Assembly: GCA_024685175.1 (NCBI GenBank)
Contig: JAIKWD010000003.1
Span: forward strand, 62,001-126,000
Source of the DNA: Bacteroidales bacterium
GTDB lineage: Bacteria; Bacteroidota; Bacteroidia; Bacteroidales; WCHB1-69
Reading direction: 5' to 3'
Length of the DNA: 64,000 nucleotides
Positions 1-9,146 of the stretch are shown here, one piece after another (position 1 is the stretch's first letter; every line of letters starts with the position of its first letter). Both the position numbers and the translations under genes were made by a program. Under the pieces are notes generated by a model. The model searched no databases, was not told the DNA's origin, and saw nothing but the letters and a program-made list of their open reading frames with translations.

Positions 1-1814
1 CCTGGATAAACTTCGTCTTGGATTCCCTTCTGTAGCAGTTCGTCAAGGGTCTTGGTGTCTGAAGGAGACAAGAGCGAGATATTTGTAGTAGTGGTATCGG
101 AGGTGATGCCAGTGCCACTGGGATATTCATCGATGCTAACGGGGAGGGAGCCTCTGCAGGGATAATCTCCGAAGCTGGCTTCCACAGCGGCATTTATGCT
201 CGTAGCTGTGGGCTGGTAAGCCACCATTACGGCCTTATAGTTGTTCAATGAGCCAAACAGGTCAAGGGCATAGGGATTGCCTATGTGCAATAACACGACG
301 TTTTGTCTAGCTGCCAATCGATTGAGTACGTCAACCATGGCCACATCCACATCATACTTTTTACTCGCCACTTGATTGGAGCCTCCATATACCACGACCA
401 CGCTACCGTATGGAGCAATCGTGTCAAGCAATTGCTGCTTAGACTTGGCTTGCGTCTTGGTCGGGAAACTTTTATCCTGATAGAAAAGTCTCATACCGTA
501 TTGGTCGGCCAGCTTTTGGAAGACTTTATTGTATTCACTGCGGCCAACACAAAGAAATGCAATGCTATCCTTTTTTGCGACACTGCCTTTGGTCGGGCGA
601 AGGGGCAAAATAATATCATCGTTCTTAAGCAGGGTAAGTGCATTATACTCAAGCGAATCGCGGAGTCGGATGGCGTTGGGGGAGGCTATCGCTTGAGGAA
701 CTTTTCTCAGATCGACGGGGTGATAGTCTAGCAACCCTTTTTGCTCCTTAAAACTCAGCACACGCAAGCATCGCTCATTGATAAGTTCTATGGGGAGTGT
801 TCCCTTGTTGACGGCCGTTTTTATGGATTTTATCACAGCATCCGTCTCTCCGGGCAAAAGCAACAAGTCAACCCCGGCCAACAGGGCTTTAATCTCCACA
901 TCGCCTTCAAACTTGTTTTGGTTTCGAACGCCGCTCATCTCCATGCCATCGGTAATAATAAGACCGTCATAGCCAAAATCACGCTGGAGGAGATACGAGA
1001 CAATGGGAAACGAAAGAGAGGAGACCGAACCACTATGCGAGTCCAAGGCCGGGATATTGAGATGCCCCACCATGATCATTTCCACATTGTCGTGGATAAA
1101 CTGTCTATAGGGATAAAGTTCCAGCTCATCCAGATCTATGCGGCTTTTCTTGATGACAGGCAGTCCGGTATGGGAGTCTGTTTCCGTATCGCCGTGGCCA
1201 GGAAAGTGTTTTATGCAGCCAATAATCCCGCCATCCTGCATACCTTTGAGATATAATGCTGCCTTACGGGTCACTTTTTCACGGTTTTCTCCGAAGGAGC
1301 GACTATTGATGACGGGGTTCTTGGGATTGTTATTGATATCTATGCAGGGAGCATAATTGAGATTAACGCCTATCGCCTTACATTGGGAAGCGATTTCAAG
1401 ACCCATAGCATAAATAAGCGAGTCGGAAGCTTGAGGCAGGGCGCCAAGGGTCATCTGACGCGGGAAAGAGGTGCAACTGTCCAAACGCATGGCAGGGCCC
1501 CATTCGCCATCGATAGAGACAAAGAGGGGCACCTTGCTGACGGCCTGCATCTGATTGGTAAGGTTGGCTTCGCGCACAGGGCCTCCCTTAAAGAAGCACA
1601 CCCCACCCGGTTGGTATCGCTTGATATCCGCAATCATGGACTTATTCTCCGAGGCGGAGCCTGTAGAACTGACACGCACGATCATAAGCTGCGCTATCTT
1701 TTCTTCCAGACTCATTTTATTCATCAGCTCAAGCGCACGCGATTGGCCGAACACGGTCTGCACAGAAAAGACCACCAAAAGAAGGAGGATCCAGCTTCGG
1801 ACACCTTTTGTCAT
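1..1814 (-). CDS. GH3 beta-N-acetylhexosaminidase-like protein (3' end outside window)
   Basis: Secreted glycoside hydrolase family 3 enzyme, probably releasing N-acetylglucosamine from peptidoglycan or glycans in the periplasm. The start ATG at 1814 gives a signal peptide (MTKGVRSWILLLLVVFSVQ, cut near VFGQ-S). The NagZ-type loop KHFPGHGDTETDSHTG surrounds His at about residue 207, and the nucleophile motif IITDGMEM puts Asp near residue 289. The frame stays open for 604 codons to base 1. The last visible residues (LDELLQKGIQDEVYPG) resemble the beginning of a class C beta-lactamase-like serine hydrolase domain, which follows GH3 in some Bacteroidota proteins of about 1000 residues; that fusion is inferred. 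It lies 13 bp after the small gene upstream and probably shares its promoter. Confidence 0.88.
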   Translation of the reverse strand, partial: MTKGVRSWILLLLVVFSVQTVFGQSRALELMNKMSLEEKIAQLMIVRVSSTGSASENKSMIADIKRYQPGGVCFFKGGPVREANLTNQMQAVSKVPLFVSIDGEWGPAMRLDSCTSFPRQMTLGALPQASDSLIYAMGLEIASQCKAIGVNLNYAPCIDINNNPKNPVINSRSFGENREKVTRKAALYLKGMQDGGIIGCIKHFPGHGDTETDSHTGLPVIKKSRIDLDELELYPYRQFIHDNVEMIMVGHLNIPALDSHSGSVSSLSFPIVSYLLQRDFGYDGLIITDGMEMSGVRNQNKFEGDVEIKALLAGVDLLLLPGETDAVIKSIKTAVNKGTLPIELINERCLRVLSFKEQKGLLDYHPVDLRKVPQAIASPNAIRLRDSLEYNALTLLKNDDIILPLRPTKGSVAKKDSIAFLCVGRSEYNKVFQKLADQYGMRLFYQDKSFPTKTQAKSKQQLLDTIAPYGSVVVVYGGSNQVASKKYDVDVAMVDVLNRLAARQNVVLLHIGNPYALDLFGSLNNYKAVMVAYQPTATSINAAVEASFGDYPCRGSLPVSIDEYPSGTGITSDTTTTNISLLSPSDTKTLDELLQKGIQDEVYP

Positions 1815-1827
1815 GGGTCGTTGGAAA

Positions 1828-2061
1828 TTAGTAGACCATAGGCTCATACAAGCCCTGCTCATTAATCTTGATAAAGTCAGCCATTGAATATTGACTATAC
1901 TCGGGAGGAATCTTGCCAGGGCTATCCATCTTAATCTCTTTGGTCTCCCAATTGATCGCCATGACCACATCGGTAGGATATTGCGTGTGGTGTGCAAGAT
2001 ATTCTTTTACAGAACTATAAAGTTCATCACTGATTTCGTGGAAACGATTTGTATCTTCCAT
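1828..2061 (-). CDS. small conserved hypothetical protein, 77 aa
   Basis: Acidic, soluble 77-residue protein with no signal peptide or membrane segment. Function not recognised. The coding potential is convincing: it starts with ATG, has a TAnnTTTG box 26 bp upstream of its start, and ends 13 bp before the GH3 gene, so the two look like one transcript. The residues KEYLAHHTQYPTDVVMAIN and a C-terminal MADFIKINEQGLYEPMVY give it a definite sequence character. Homologues, if confirmed, would most likely be Bacteroidales-specific. Confidence 0.7.
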   Translation of the reverse strand: MEDTNRFHEISDELYSSVKEYLAHHTQYPTDVVMAINWETKEIKMDSPGKIPPEYSQYSMADFIKINEQGLYEPMVY

Positions 2062-2087
2062 AGGTATGGTTAAGGTTTTAAAGTTTG

Positions 2088-2095
2088 CAAAAGTA
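2088..2095 (-). promoter_or_regulatory. -7 box for the 77-aa gene and GH3 gene
   Basis: TACTTTTG on the minus strand, matching the Bacteroidota TAnnTTTG element, 26 bp before the start codon. It faces away from the lgt box at 2130. Confidence 0.65.
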
Positions 2096-2129
2096 AGAAA
2101 AAAAGTCCGACATAGACCGCCTTTTTTCG

Positions 2130-2137
2130 TACTTTTG
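2130..2137 (+). promoter_or_regulatory. -7 box for lgt
   Basis: TACTTTTG followed by CGG, 20 bp before the lgt ATG. The two divergent -7 boxes are separated by only 34 bp, so their -33 regions overlap. Confidence 0.65.
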
Positions 2138-2157
2138 CGGCCTAAATAATAAAGATT

Positions 2158-3060
2158 ATGTCATTCATAGATACATTGTGTACAATAACTTGGAAAGTCA
2201 ACCCAATTGCGTTCCACCTCGGTTCGTTGGCGGTGCGTTGGTACGGTATTTTTCTTGCAACGGGCTTTTTGCTTGCATATTATACCCTGCAACGAATTTT
2301 CAAGACCGAAAAGCTCTCACAGAAGCTGTTGGACAAAATTTCAATTTGGACTATCGTCTGGACCGTGGTAGGTTTACGATTGGGACATTTCTTGTTTTAC
2401 GAGCCGGAGATGTTCATCTCAAATCCTTTGGAGATCATTTTGCCTTTCCATGACGGCAAGTTTGTAGGGTATCAGGGACTGGCGAGTCACGGCGGCGTGA
2501 TCGCCATCATCTGTTTTGTCATCTATTACACTTGGCGTCATAAAATCAACTTCTTGTGGTTGTTGGACCGTTTAGCCATCGCGGTGCCCATTGCGGCAGC
2601 CTTCGTGCGTTGTGGCAACCTGATGAACCACGAGATTGTGGGCAGCATCACGACCGTGCCATGGGCTTTCGACTTCACCATGGGTGGTCCTGGCATTGCG
2701 GGCACGTTTCGCCACCCGGCCCAGCTTTACGAATCCGTCGTTTATCTCACCCTGTTTTTGTGCTTGATACTCTATTACTTCAAGTTTGCCAAGGGCAAAG
2801 TGGCGGCGGGCCGCACCTCCGGAATCACGCTGACGGTCATCTTCGCCGCCCGATTCATTATTGAGTTCTTCAAGGAAGTGCAAGTCGCCTCCGAGGTGGG
2901 CCACGCCCTCAACAACGGTCAAATCCTCAGCATCCCGCTCGTCCTCGTCGGCGCAGGACTGCTCATCTACTCTTTCGTAAAGACCAGCTATCCAGAATGC
3001 CCTTACAAGGAGGAATTAGACGAGATGGAAAAGGATAAGGCCAAGGCTAAAGCCAAATAA
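2158..3060 (+). CDS. lgt: prolipoprotein diacylglyceryl transferase
   Basis: Transfers diacylglycerol from phosphatidylglycerol to the lipobox cysteine of prolipoproteins in the inner membrane, the first step of lipoprotein maturation. The 300-residue length fits the family. It is a polytopic membrane protein; the signature appears as FVRCGNLMNHEIVG (about residue 155-168) with the conserved Arg, Asn and final Gly kept, and an upstream GLASHGGVI segment corresponds to the H-G-G motif. The C-terminus is a Lys/Ala-rich cytoplasmic tail. Several lipoprotein substrates are encoded in this window (38133, 48309). It ends 12 bp before the convergent bcp gene. Confidence 0.96.
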   Translation: MSFIDTLCTITWKVNPIAFHLGSLAVRWYGIFLATGFLLAYYTLQRIFKTEKLSQKLLDKISIWTIVWTVVGLRLGHFLFYEPEMFISNPLEIILPFHDGKFVGYQGLASHGGVIAIICFVIYYTWRHKINFLWLLDRLAIAVPIAAAFVRCGNLMNHEIVGSITTVPWAFDFTMGGPGIAGTFRHPAQLYESVVYLTLFLCLILYYFKFAKGKVAAGRTSGITLTVIFAARFIIEFFKEVQVASEVGHALNNGQILSIPLVLVGAGLLIYSFVKTSYPECPYKEELDEMEKDKAKAKAK

Positions 3061-3072
3061 CAGTATCCGTCC

Positions 3073-3519
3073 TTATTTCAGCAGTTGCGCCGTGTGGTTT
3101 TTGGTATCGACCTTACCGATGGCGTCAATGATGATGCCTTGCTCGTTGATGACGTAGGTAGTGCGCAGTGTGCCCTCCGTCTCCTTGCCATACATCTTCT
3201 TCTTGCCCCATGCTTCGTAGGCCTTGAGGATGGTCAGGTCGGTGTCGGCGATGAGGTGGAAGGGGAGTTCGTACTTGGCGATGAACTTCTGGTGTGAGGC
3301 CGCGCTGTCGCGACTCACGCCCAGCACGGCGTACCCTTGCGCGAGGAAGCGCTGGTAGTTGTCGCGCAGGTCGCATGCCTCGGCGGTGCAACCCGGCGTG
3401 CTGTCCTTAGGATAGAAGTAGAGCACCAACTTCTTGCCGGCGAAGTCTGTCAGTTTCACGGCATTGCCGTTCTCGTCTGTGCCCTCGAAGTAGGGGGCGG
3501 GGGTGTTGATGGGGAGCAT
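3073..3519 (-). CDS. bcp: thioredoxin-dependent thiol peroxidase (Bcp/PrxQ)
   Basis: Peroxiredoxin that reduces hydrogen peroxide and organic peroxides using thioredoxin, 148 residues. The motif DSTPGCTAEACDLRD carries the peroxidatic Cys and, five residues on, the resolving Cys of the PrxQ type (about residues 45 and 50). The frame is open further upstream, but a -33/-7 promoter sits at 3539-3568, so the ATG at 3519 (MLPINTPAPYFEG) is the start; the leader is only about 12-15 nt. Confidence 0.95.
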   Translation of the reverse strand: MLPINTPAPYFEGTDENGNAVKLTDFAGKKLVLYFYPKDSTPGCTAEACDLRDNYQRFLAQGYAVLGVSRDSAASHQKFIAKYELPFHLIADTDLTILKAYEAWGKKKMYGKETEGTLRTTYVINEQGIIIDAIGKVDTKNHTAQLLK

Positions 3520-3538
3520 AATATGGTGGATTAGATTG

Positions 3539-3568
3539 CAAAGATACAAAATCTTCCCATTTTGCAAA
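3539..3568 (-). promoter_or_regulatory. bcp promoter (-33/-7)
   Basis: On the minus strand TTTG (3568-3565), an 18-bp spacer, then TATCTTTG (3546-3539), 19 bp before the bcp ATG. Confidence 0.75.
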
Positions 3569-3618
3569 ATTGGAAAGAATGGATAAAACAATATCCTATA
3601 CCTTATTTATTTAGGAAT

Positions 3619-3658
3619 AAAAATCTGCCTCGTTTTTCCTTGCAATGAGGCAGATTTT
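3619..3658. terminator. bidirectional hairpin between por and bcp
   Basis: Perfect 12-bp inverted repeat (AAAATCTGCCTC at 3620-3631, complement at 3647-3658) with A/T runs at both ends, so it could stop transcription in either direction. Confidence 0.6.
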
Positions 3659-3673
3659 ACTGTCTTGAGGCAG

Positions 3674-3700
3674 AAAAAAAGACCCACCCTCGCGGGCAGG
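3674..3700 (-). terminator. rho-independent terminator of the pyruvate oxidoreductase gene
   Basis: Minus-strand 7-bp stem CCTGCCC / GGGTGGG with two G-U pairs, a four-base GCGA loop, then TC and seven T. It lies 30 bp past the stop codon. Confidence 0.7.
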
Positions 3701-3729
3701 CCTTATCCGATTATAGGAATTTGCAATTC

Positions 3730-6700
3730 TTATTCTTCGCTCAACTTCTTATACCCTTCGTATCTCAGTTTCGCGAACTGCTCGGTCTTGGTGAACAATT
3801 CCTTGGCTTCCTCCGGGAAGGTCTTCAACAAACTGTTGTAACGGACCTCGCCCATGATGAAGTTCTGGAACTTGCTCCAGTCGGGCTCCTTGCTGTCAAG
3901 GTGGAAACCGTTCTTGCCGGCTTCGTCCTCTTCAGGATTGAAGTGCCACAAGTGCCAGTAACCGCACTCGACGGCCAACTTCTCTTCCAACTGGGAGTGA
4001 CCCATACCGATCTTGATGCCGTGGTTGATACACGGAGCGTAACAGATGATCAAGGAAGGTCCGTGATATGCCTCGGCTTCCTTGATGACCTTGAAGTACT
4101 GGGCCTGGCTGGAGCCGAGAGCGACCTGTGCCACATACACATAGCCGTAACTCTTGGCAATCATACCGAGGTCTTTCTTGCGCACCTTCTTACCGGAAGC
4201 GGCGAACTTGGCGACTGCGCCGGCAGGGGTAGCCTTGGAACTCTGACCACCGGTGTTGGAGTAAACCTCCGTGTCAAGCACGAGCACATTCACGTCCTCG
4301 CCAGATGCCAACACGTGGTCCAAACCGCCGAAGCCGATGTCGTAAGCCCAACCGTCACCACCGAAGATCCACTGGCTCTTCTTGACCAAGTGATCCTTGA
4401 GGTCGATGATTTGTTTGCAATAGTCGCAACCACACTTCTCGCATTCCACGATGATCTTGTCTGCCAACTCGGCGGTCTTGACACCATCTTCGCGGTTGTC
4501 GATCCACTCCTGGAAGAGAGCCTTGAGTTCAGCGCTGCAGCACTTGCACTCTGCGATGGCTTCCTTCATAACGCGCTCTACGCGGTCGCGCATCTTGCGG
4601 GTGGCAGTAGCCATACCCAAGCCGAACTCGGCGTTGTCCTCGAACAAGCTGTTGGCCCAAGCCACACCCTTGCCGCTTCTGCAGTTCTTGCAGTACGGAG
4701 TAGCAGGAGCGGAACCACCATAGATAGAGGAACAACCCGTGGCGTTGGCCACGATCATTCTTTCACCGAAGAGTTGGGTGATGGTCTTGATATACGGAGT
4801 TTCGCCGCAACCAGCGCAAGCGCCGGAGAACTCGAACAGCGGCTGTGCGAACTGGCTGTTCTTGATGTTGGCGAACTTGTCGAGCATATTGTCCTTGTAT
4901 GCGACCTTCTTCTGACCATAGGTCCAGTTGTCGGCTTCGTGGAGTTGGCTCTCGAACGGTTTCATCGTCAAAGCCTTCTCCTTGGCGGGACAAACGTCGG
5001 CGCAGTTGCCGCAACCCGTACAGTCGAGGACGGAAACTTGCATACGGAAATGCATACCGGCGAGTTCCTTCGGAGCCTTCACGTCGATGGCCTTCATAGA
5101 CTCGGGAGCACCCTTCAGTTCTTCGTCGTTCATCACGACCGGACGAATGGCAGCGTGAGGACACACGACAGAACATTGGTTACATTGGATACACTTGGTC
5201 GGATCCCACTCGGGAACGACGGTGGCCACGCCACGTTTTTCGTAAGCGGTAGTGCCAGCCGGGAAAGTGCCGTCCACGATTTCCTTGAAGGCGCTCACGG
5301 GCAGGTCGTTACCACACTGTGCCACCATCGGGCGCATCACCTTGTTGATGAAGTCGGGATCGTCGGCGTTGTGCTCGAATACGAAATCGGTGGTGCAGTC
5401 GAGGTTAGCCCATTCTGCAGGGATTTCCACCTTTTGGATTTCGCCACCACGATCGACGGCGGCATAGTTCATGTTCACAATATCCTCACCCTTCTTACCG
5501 TAGGACTTGACGATGAATTTCTTCATCTGCTCAACGGCCAGGTCGTAAGGAATGACGCCGGAAATCTTGAAGAATGCGCTTTGCAGGATGGTGTTGGTAC
5601 GGTTGCCCAAACCAATCTCGCCGGCGATCTTCGTAGCGTCGATGATGTACATGTTGATGTGGTGCAGGGCCAGATATTTCTTCACGAAATCAGGCAGGTG
5701 CGTCTTGGTCTCTTCCACGCTCCACGGGGAGTTGTAGAGGAAGGTGCCATTGTCCTTCAGACCGCGCAGGCAGTCGTATTTGCGCAGGTAGGAAGGCACG
5801 TGCACGGCCACGAAGTCGGGCGTACCCACGAGGTAAGGAGCCAGGATGGGCTTGTCGCCGAAACGAAGGTGGGAGCAGGTGTAACCACCGGACTTCTTGG
5901 AGTCGTAGTCGAAATATGCCTGGCTGTATTTGTCGGTGTTGTCACCAATGATCTTGATGGAGTTCTTGTTGGCACCCACGGTACCGTCAGCGCCGAGGCC
6001 GTAGAATTTGGCTTCGAAAGTGCCAGCAGGCAGGATGGAGATTTCCTTGCCAACCTTGAGGGACTTGAAGGTCACATCGTCGTTGATGCCAACGGTGAAT
6101 TGGTTCATCGGCTTCTCGGAGGCGAGGTTTTCGAAAATAGCCACGACTTGGGCGGGGGTGGTGTCCTTGGAGGAGAGACCGAAGCGGCCGCCGATGATCA
6201 TCGGGTGGTTCGGGCAATCCTTGAAGGCTTCCACAATGTCGAGATACAAAGGATCGCCGTTGGCGCCGGGTTCCTTGGTACGGTCGAGGACGCAGACGCG
6301 TTTTGCGGAGGTCGGGAATACCTGTTGCAGATATTTCACGCTGAACGGGCGATAGAGGTGGACGCTGACAAGGCCGAGTTTCTTGCCGGCGGCGTTCTCC
6401 TTATCGATGACGGTCTTGATAACGTCGGTGATGGAGCCCATAGCGATGATCACGTCGGTAGCGTCGGGAGCACCGTAATAGGTGAACGGAGCGTACTCAC
6501 GACCGGTGATCTTGCTCATCTCCTTCATATATTTGGCTACGATGTCGGGAAGTTCGTCGTAGTATTTGTTCTGCAGTTCGCGGGTCTGGAAATAGATGTC
6601 GGGGTTCTGGGCGGTACCGCGGGTCACGGGGTGCTCAGGATTCAAAGCTCTTTCGCGATAGGCCTTCAGGGCATCCCAGTTGATGAGCTTTTCGACATCC

Positions 6701-7269
6701 TCTTGGTTGGTGGCTTCGACCTTCTGGATTTCGTGGGAGGTACGGAAGCCGTCGAAGAAATGCACGAACGGCACGCGGCCTTCGATGGCGGCGAGGTGAG
6801 CCACAGGGGCAAGGTCCATAATCTCTTGCACGGAACCAGTAGCCAGGAAGGCGAAACCAGTCTGGCGGGCGCTCATCACGTCGGCGTGGTCGCCGAAGAT
6901 GGACAATGCCTGGGCGGCGAGGGCACGTGCGGAGACGTGGAAGACGCCGGGCAGCAATTCGCCAGCGATCTTGTACATATTGGGGATCATCAGCAAGAGG
7001 CCTTGGGAGGCGGTATAGGTCGTGGTGAGGGCACCAGCCTGCAGGGAACCGTGCACGGCACCGGCGGCACCGGCTTCGGATTGCATTTCGACCACCTTCA
7101 CGTTCTCACCGAAGATGTTCTTTCTGCCACCAGCGCTCCATTCGTCGATGTATTCTGCCATCGGGGAAGAGGGGGTGATGGGATAGATGGCGGCCACTTC
7201 ACTGAACATGTACGCCACGTGGGCGGCTGCGCAGTTGCCGTCGCAAGTCATGAATTTCTTTTCTGCCAT
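3730..7269 (-). CDS. nifJ: pyruvate:ferredoxin (flavodoxin) oxidoreductase, single chain
   Basis: Oxidises pyruvate to acetyl-CoA and CO2 while reducing ferredoxin or flavodoxin; central to anaerobic energy metabolism. At 1179 residues it is the fused one-chain form. Order: pyrimidine-binding domain at the N-terminus (YPITPSSPMAEYIDEW), the TYTASQGLLLM segment, a transketolase C-like part, a gamma domain, two 4Fe-4S motifs (CIQCNQCSVVCPH near 691 and CTGCGNCADVCP near 749), the additional cluster Cys in GACAGCGETPY (about 813), and the TPP/Mg motif GDGWAYDIGFGG (about 970). It is monocistronic, with its own promoter and terminator. A frame of 1191 codons on the opposite strand is a codon-bias shadow. 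Confidence 0.98.
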   Translation of the reverse strand: MAEKKFMTCDGNCAAAHVAYMFSEVAAIYPITPSSPMAEYIDEWSAGGRKNIFGENVKVVEMQSEAGAAGAVHGSLQAGALTTTYTASQGLLLMIPNMYKIAGELLPGVFHVSARALAAQALSIFGDHADVMSARQTGFAFLATGSVQEIMDLAPVAHLAAIEGRVPFVHFFDGFRTSHEIQKVEATNQEDVEKLINWDALKAYRERALNPEHPVTRGTAQNPDIYFQTRELQNKYYDELPDIVAKYMKEMSKITGREYAPFTYYGAPDATDVIIAMGSITDVIKTVIDKENAAGKKLGLVSVHLYRPFSVKYLQQVFPTSAKRVCVLDRTKEPGANGDPLYLDIVEAFKDCPNHPMIIGGRFGLSSKDTTPAQVVAIFENLASEKPMNQFTVGINDDVTFKSLKVGKEISILPAGTFEAKFYGLGADGTVGANKNSIKIIGDNTDKYSQAYFDYDSKKSGGYTCSHLRFGDKPILAPYLVGTPDFVAVHVPSYLRKYDCLRGLKDNGTFLYNSPWSVEETKTHLPDFVKKYLALHHINMYIIDATKIAGEIGLGNRTNTILQSAFFKISGVIPYDLAVEQMKKFIVKSYGKKGEDIVNMNYAAVDRGGEIQKVEIPAEWANLDCTTDFVFEHNADDPDFINKVMRPMVAQCGNDLPVSAFKEIVDGTFPAGTTAYEKRGVATVVPEWDPTKCIQCNQCSVVCPHAAIRPVVMNDEELKGAPESMKAIDVKAPKELAGMHFRMQVSVLDCTGCGNCADVCPAKEKALTMKPFESQLHEADNWTYGQKKVAYKDNMLDKFANIKNSQFAQPLFEFSGACAGCGETPYIKTITQLFGERMIVANATGCSSIYGGSAPATPYCKNCRSGKGVAWANSLFEDNAEFGLGMATATRKMRDRVERVMKEAIAECKCCSAELKALFQEWIDNREDGVKTAELADKIIVECEKCGCDYCKQIIDLKDHLVKKSQWIFGGDGWAYDIGFGGLDHVLASGEDVNVLVLDTEVYSNTGGQSSKATPAGAVAKFAASGKKVRKKDLGMIAKSYGYVYVAQVALGSSQAQYFKVIKEAEAYHGPSLIICYAPCINHGIKIGMGHSQLEEKLAVECGYWHLWHFNPEEDEAGKNGFHLDSKEPDWSKFQNFIMGEVRYNSLLKTFPEEAKELFTKTEQFAKLRYEGYKKLSEE

Positions 7270-7343
7270 AATTGTTCTATTAAAATTTGTTGTTAATTAA
7301 AAGCGTTAAGCCATTGCTTTTTAGGTATTTCCGAAAAAGCGTG

Positions 7344-7351
7344 CAAAGATA
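7344..7351 (-). promoter_or_regulatory. -7 box for nifJ
   Basis: TATCTTTG on the minus strand, 74 bp before the start, leaving an untranslated leader of about 70 nt. Confidence 0.65.
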
Positions 7352-7373
7352 CAAAAAAACTCTTTATTTTTCC

Positions 7374-7381
7374 TATCTTTG
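7374..7381 (+). promoter_or_regulatory. -7 box for ftcD
   Basis: TATCTTTG followed by CAA, 53 bp before the chosen ftcD ATG. It lies 22 bp from the divergent nifJ box, so both RNA polymerase footprints overlap. Confidence 0.65.
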
Positions 7382-7434
7382 CAACCCTTTTGGACGATAT
7401 CATCAATAATCTAAAAATCAATATTCTACGAATT

Positions 7435-9135
7435 ATGAAACAGTTAATAGAATGTGTTCCCAACTTCAGTGAGGGCAGAAATCCCGAGATTATCAACCAA
7501 GTGGCCGATGTGATCCGCCAATCCGAAGGTGTCACCTTGTTGGATGTGGATCCGGGTGCGACCACCAACCGCACGGTGGTGACCTTCGTCGGCACCCCCG
7601 ATGCTGTCGTGGAAGCCGCTTTCAAGTTGATCGCCAAATGCCAAGAGCTCATTGACATGCGTTATCATCATGGCGACCACCCGCGTTTCGGTGCCACGGA
7701 TGTCTGTCCATTCGTACCCGTCGCCAACATCACGATGGAGGAGACCGCTGAATACGCCCACAAGCTGGCCAAGCGTGTGGGTGAAGAACTCAACATACCC
7801 GTTTACTGTTACGAAAATGCCGCCTTCGAAGAGAAGCGTCGCAATCTGGCCAACTGCCGCCAAGGCGAGTACGAAGCCCTGAAAGAACGGATCACCACCA
7901 AGGAGTGGAAACCCGACTTCGGTCCCAACAAGTTCACCGAGAGCGTCGCCAAGAGCGGTGCCACCGCCGTGGGCGCCCGCGACTTCCTCATCGCCGTTAA
8001 CTACAACCTGAACACCACCTCCACGCGTCGCGCCAACGCCATCGCCTTCGACGTGCGCGAGAAGGGCCGCCCGAAACGCGAGGGCAACCCCATCACAGGT
8101 AAGAAGGTGCTCGACAAGGACGGCAAGCCCGTTATGATCCCCGGCACGCTCAAAGGCACAAAGGCCATCGGCTGGTACATCGCCGAATACGGCATCGCAC
8201 AGGTGTCAATGAATATCACCAACACCAATGAGACACCGCTCCACATCGCCTTCGACGAGGTGACGGAGAAAGCCGCCAAGCGCGGTGTGCGCGTCACGGG
8301 CGCCGAAATCGTGGGCCTTATCCCGAAGAAGACCCTCATCGACGCCGGCAACTATTATCTCGCCAAACAACACCGCTCCCTCGGCATCGACGAAAAGGAG
8401 AAGGTCAAGATTGCCATCAAGTCGATGGGCCTTGACGACCTCAAACCGTTCAACCCCGATGAGAAGGTGATTGAATATCTGCTTGAGAAAGAAGACACTA
8501 CGCCTAAGTTGGTCGATATGACCTGTACAGGCTTCGCCAACGAGACAGCCTCCGAGAGTCCGGCTCCCGGCGGCGGTTCCATCTCCGCCTATATGGGCTC
8601 CCTCGGCGCAGCCCTCGGCACGATGGTCGCCAACCTTTCTTCCCATAAGCCCGGCTGGGACGCCAAGTGGGAATACTTCTCCAAGTGGGCCGTCAAGGGC
8701 CAGGCCGTTAAAGACACGCTGCTCGCCCTCGTGGACGAGGACACCAACGCCTTCAACGTCATTATGAACGCCTTCGGTATGCCCAAGGGCACGCCCGAGG
8801 AGAAGGCCGCCCGCAAGCAGGCCATCCAAGAGGCCACCAAATATGCCACTGAGGTGCCGATGAAGACCATCAAGGCCGCCTTCGAGGTGTTCGACATTTG
8901 CGAGGCGATGATCAAGAAGGGCAACCCCGCCTCCGTCTCCGATGCCGGCGTGGGCGTGCTCTGCGCACGCGCTGCCGTGCACGGCGCCTACCTCAACGTC
9001 AAGATCAACGCTTCTTCCCTCGACGACAAAGAATATGCCGCCAAGATGATCAACGAAGCACACGACTATGTGGTGAAAGCCGATCGCAAGGAGAGATCCT
9101 TGATGCGCAAAACCGAAAATGTCATCAACGGCTAA
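7435..9135 (+). CDS. ftcD: glutamate formimidoyltransferase / formimidoyltetrahydrofolate cyclodeaminase
   Basis: Bifunctional enzyme of histidine breakdown: it moves the formimino group from formiminoglutamate to tetrahydrofolate and then cyclises and deaminates it to methenyl-THF. The N-terminal formiminotransferase half shows ECVPNFSEGR at residues 5-14 and the catalytic His region HHGDHPRFGATDVCPF near 80. The C-terminal cyclodeaminase half begins near 365 with the folate motif SPAPGGGSISAYMGSLGAAL. Length is 566 residues. The frame is open from 7390, but the family N-terminus MKQLIECVPNFSEG supports 7435. The glycosyltransferase follows 11 bp later. No other histidine-degradation gene is in the window. 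Confidence 0.97.
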   Translation: MKQLIECVPNFSEGRNPEIINQVADVIRQSEGVTLLDVDPGATTNRTVVTFVGTPDAVVEAAFKLIAKCQELIDMRYHHGDHPRFGATDVCPFVPVANITMEETAEYAHKLAKRVGEELNIPVYCYENAAFEEKRRNLANCRQGEYEALKERITTKEWKPDFGPNKFTESVAKSGATAVGARDFLIAVNYNLNTTSTRRANAIAFDVREKGRPKREGNPITGKKVLDKDGKPVMIPGTLKGTKAIGWYIAEYGIAQVSMNITNTNETPLHIAFDEVTEKAAKRGVRVTGAEIVGLIPKKTLIDAGNYYLAKQHRSLGIDEKEKVKIAIKSMGLDDLKPFNPDEKVIEYLLEKEDTTPKLVDMTCTGFANETASESPAPGGGSISAYMGSLGAALGTMVANLSSHKPGWDAKWEYFSKWAVKGQAVKDTLLALVDEDTNAFNVIMNAFGMPKGTPEEKAARKQAIQEATKYATEVPMKTIKAAFEVFDICEAMIKKGNPASVSDAGVGVLCARAAVHGAYLNVKINASSLDDKEYAAKMINEAHDYVVKADRKERSLMRKTENVING

Positions 9136-9146
9136 ACCGTAATGCA

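Noticed and set aside
3721-7296. 1191-codon open frame opposite nifJ
   Set aside because: It mirrors a long conserved gene codon by codon. Strong C/G bias at third positions removes stops from the opposite strand, and its product (His/Val/Leu/Gly-rich) resembles no family.
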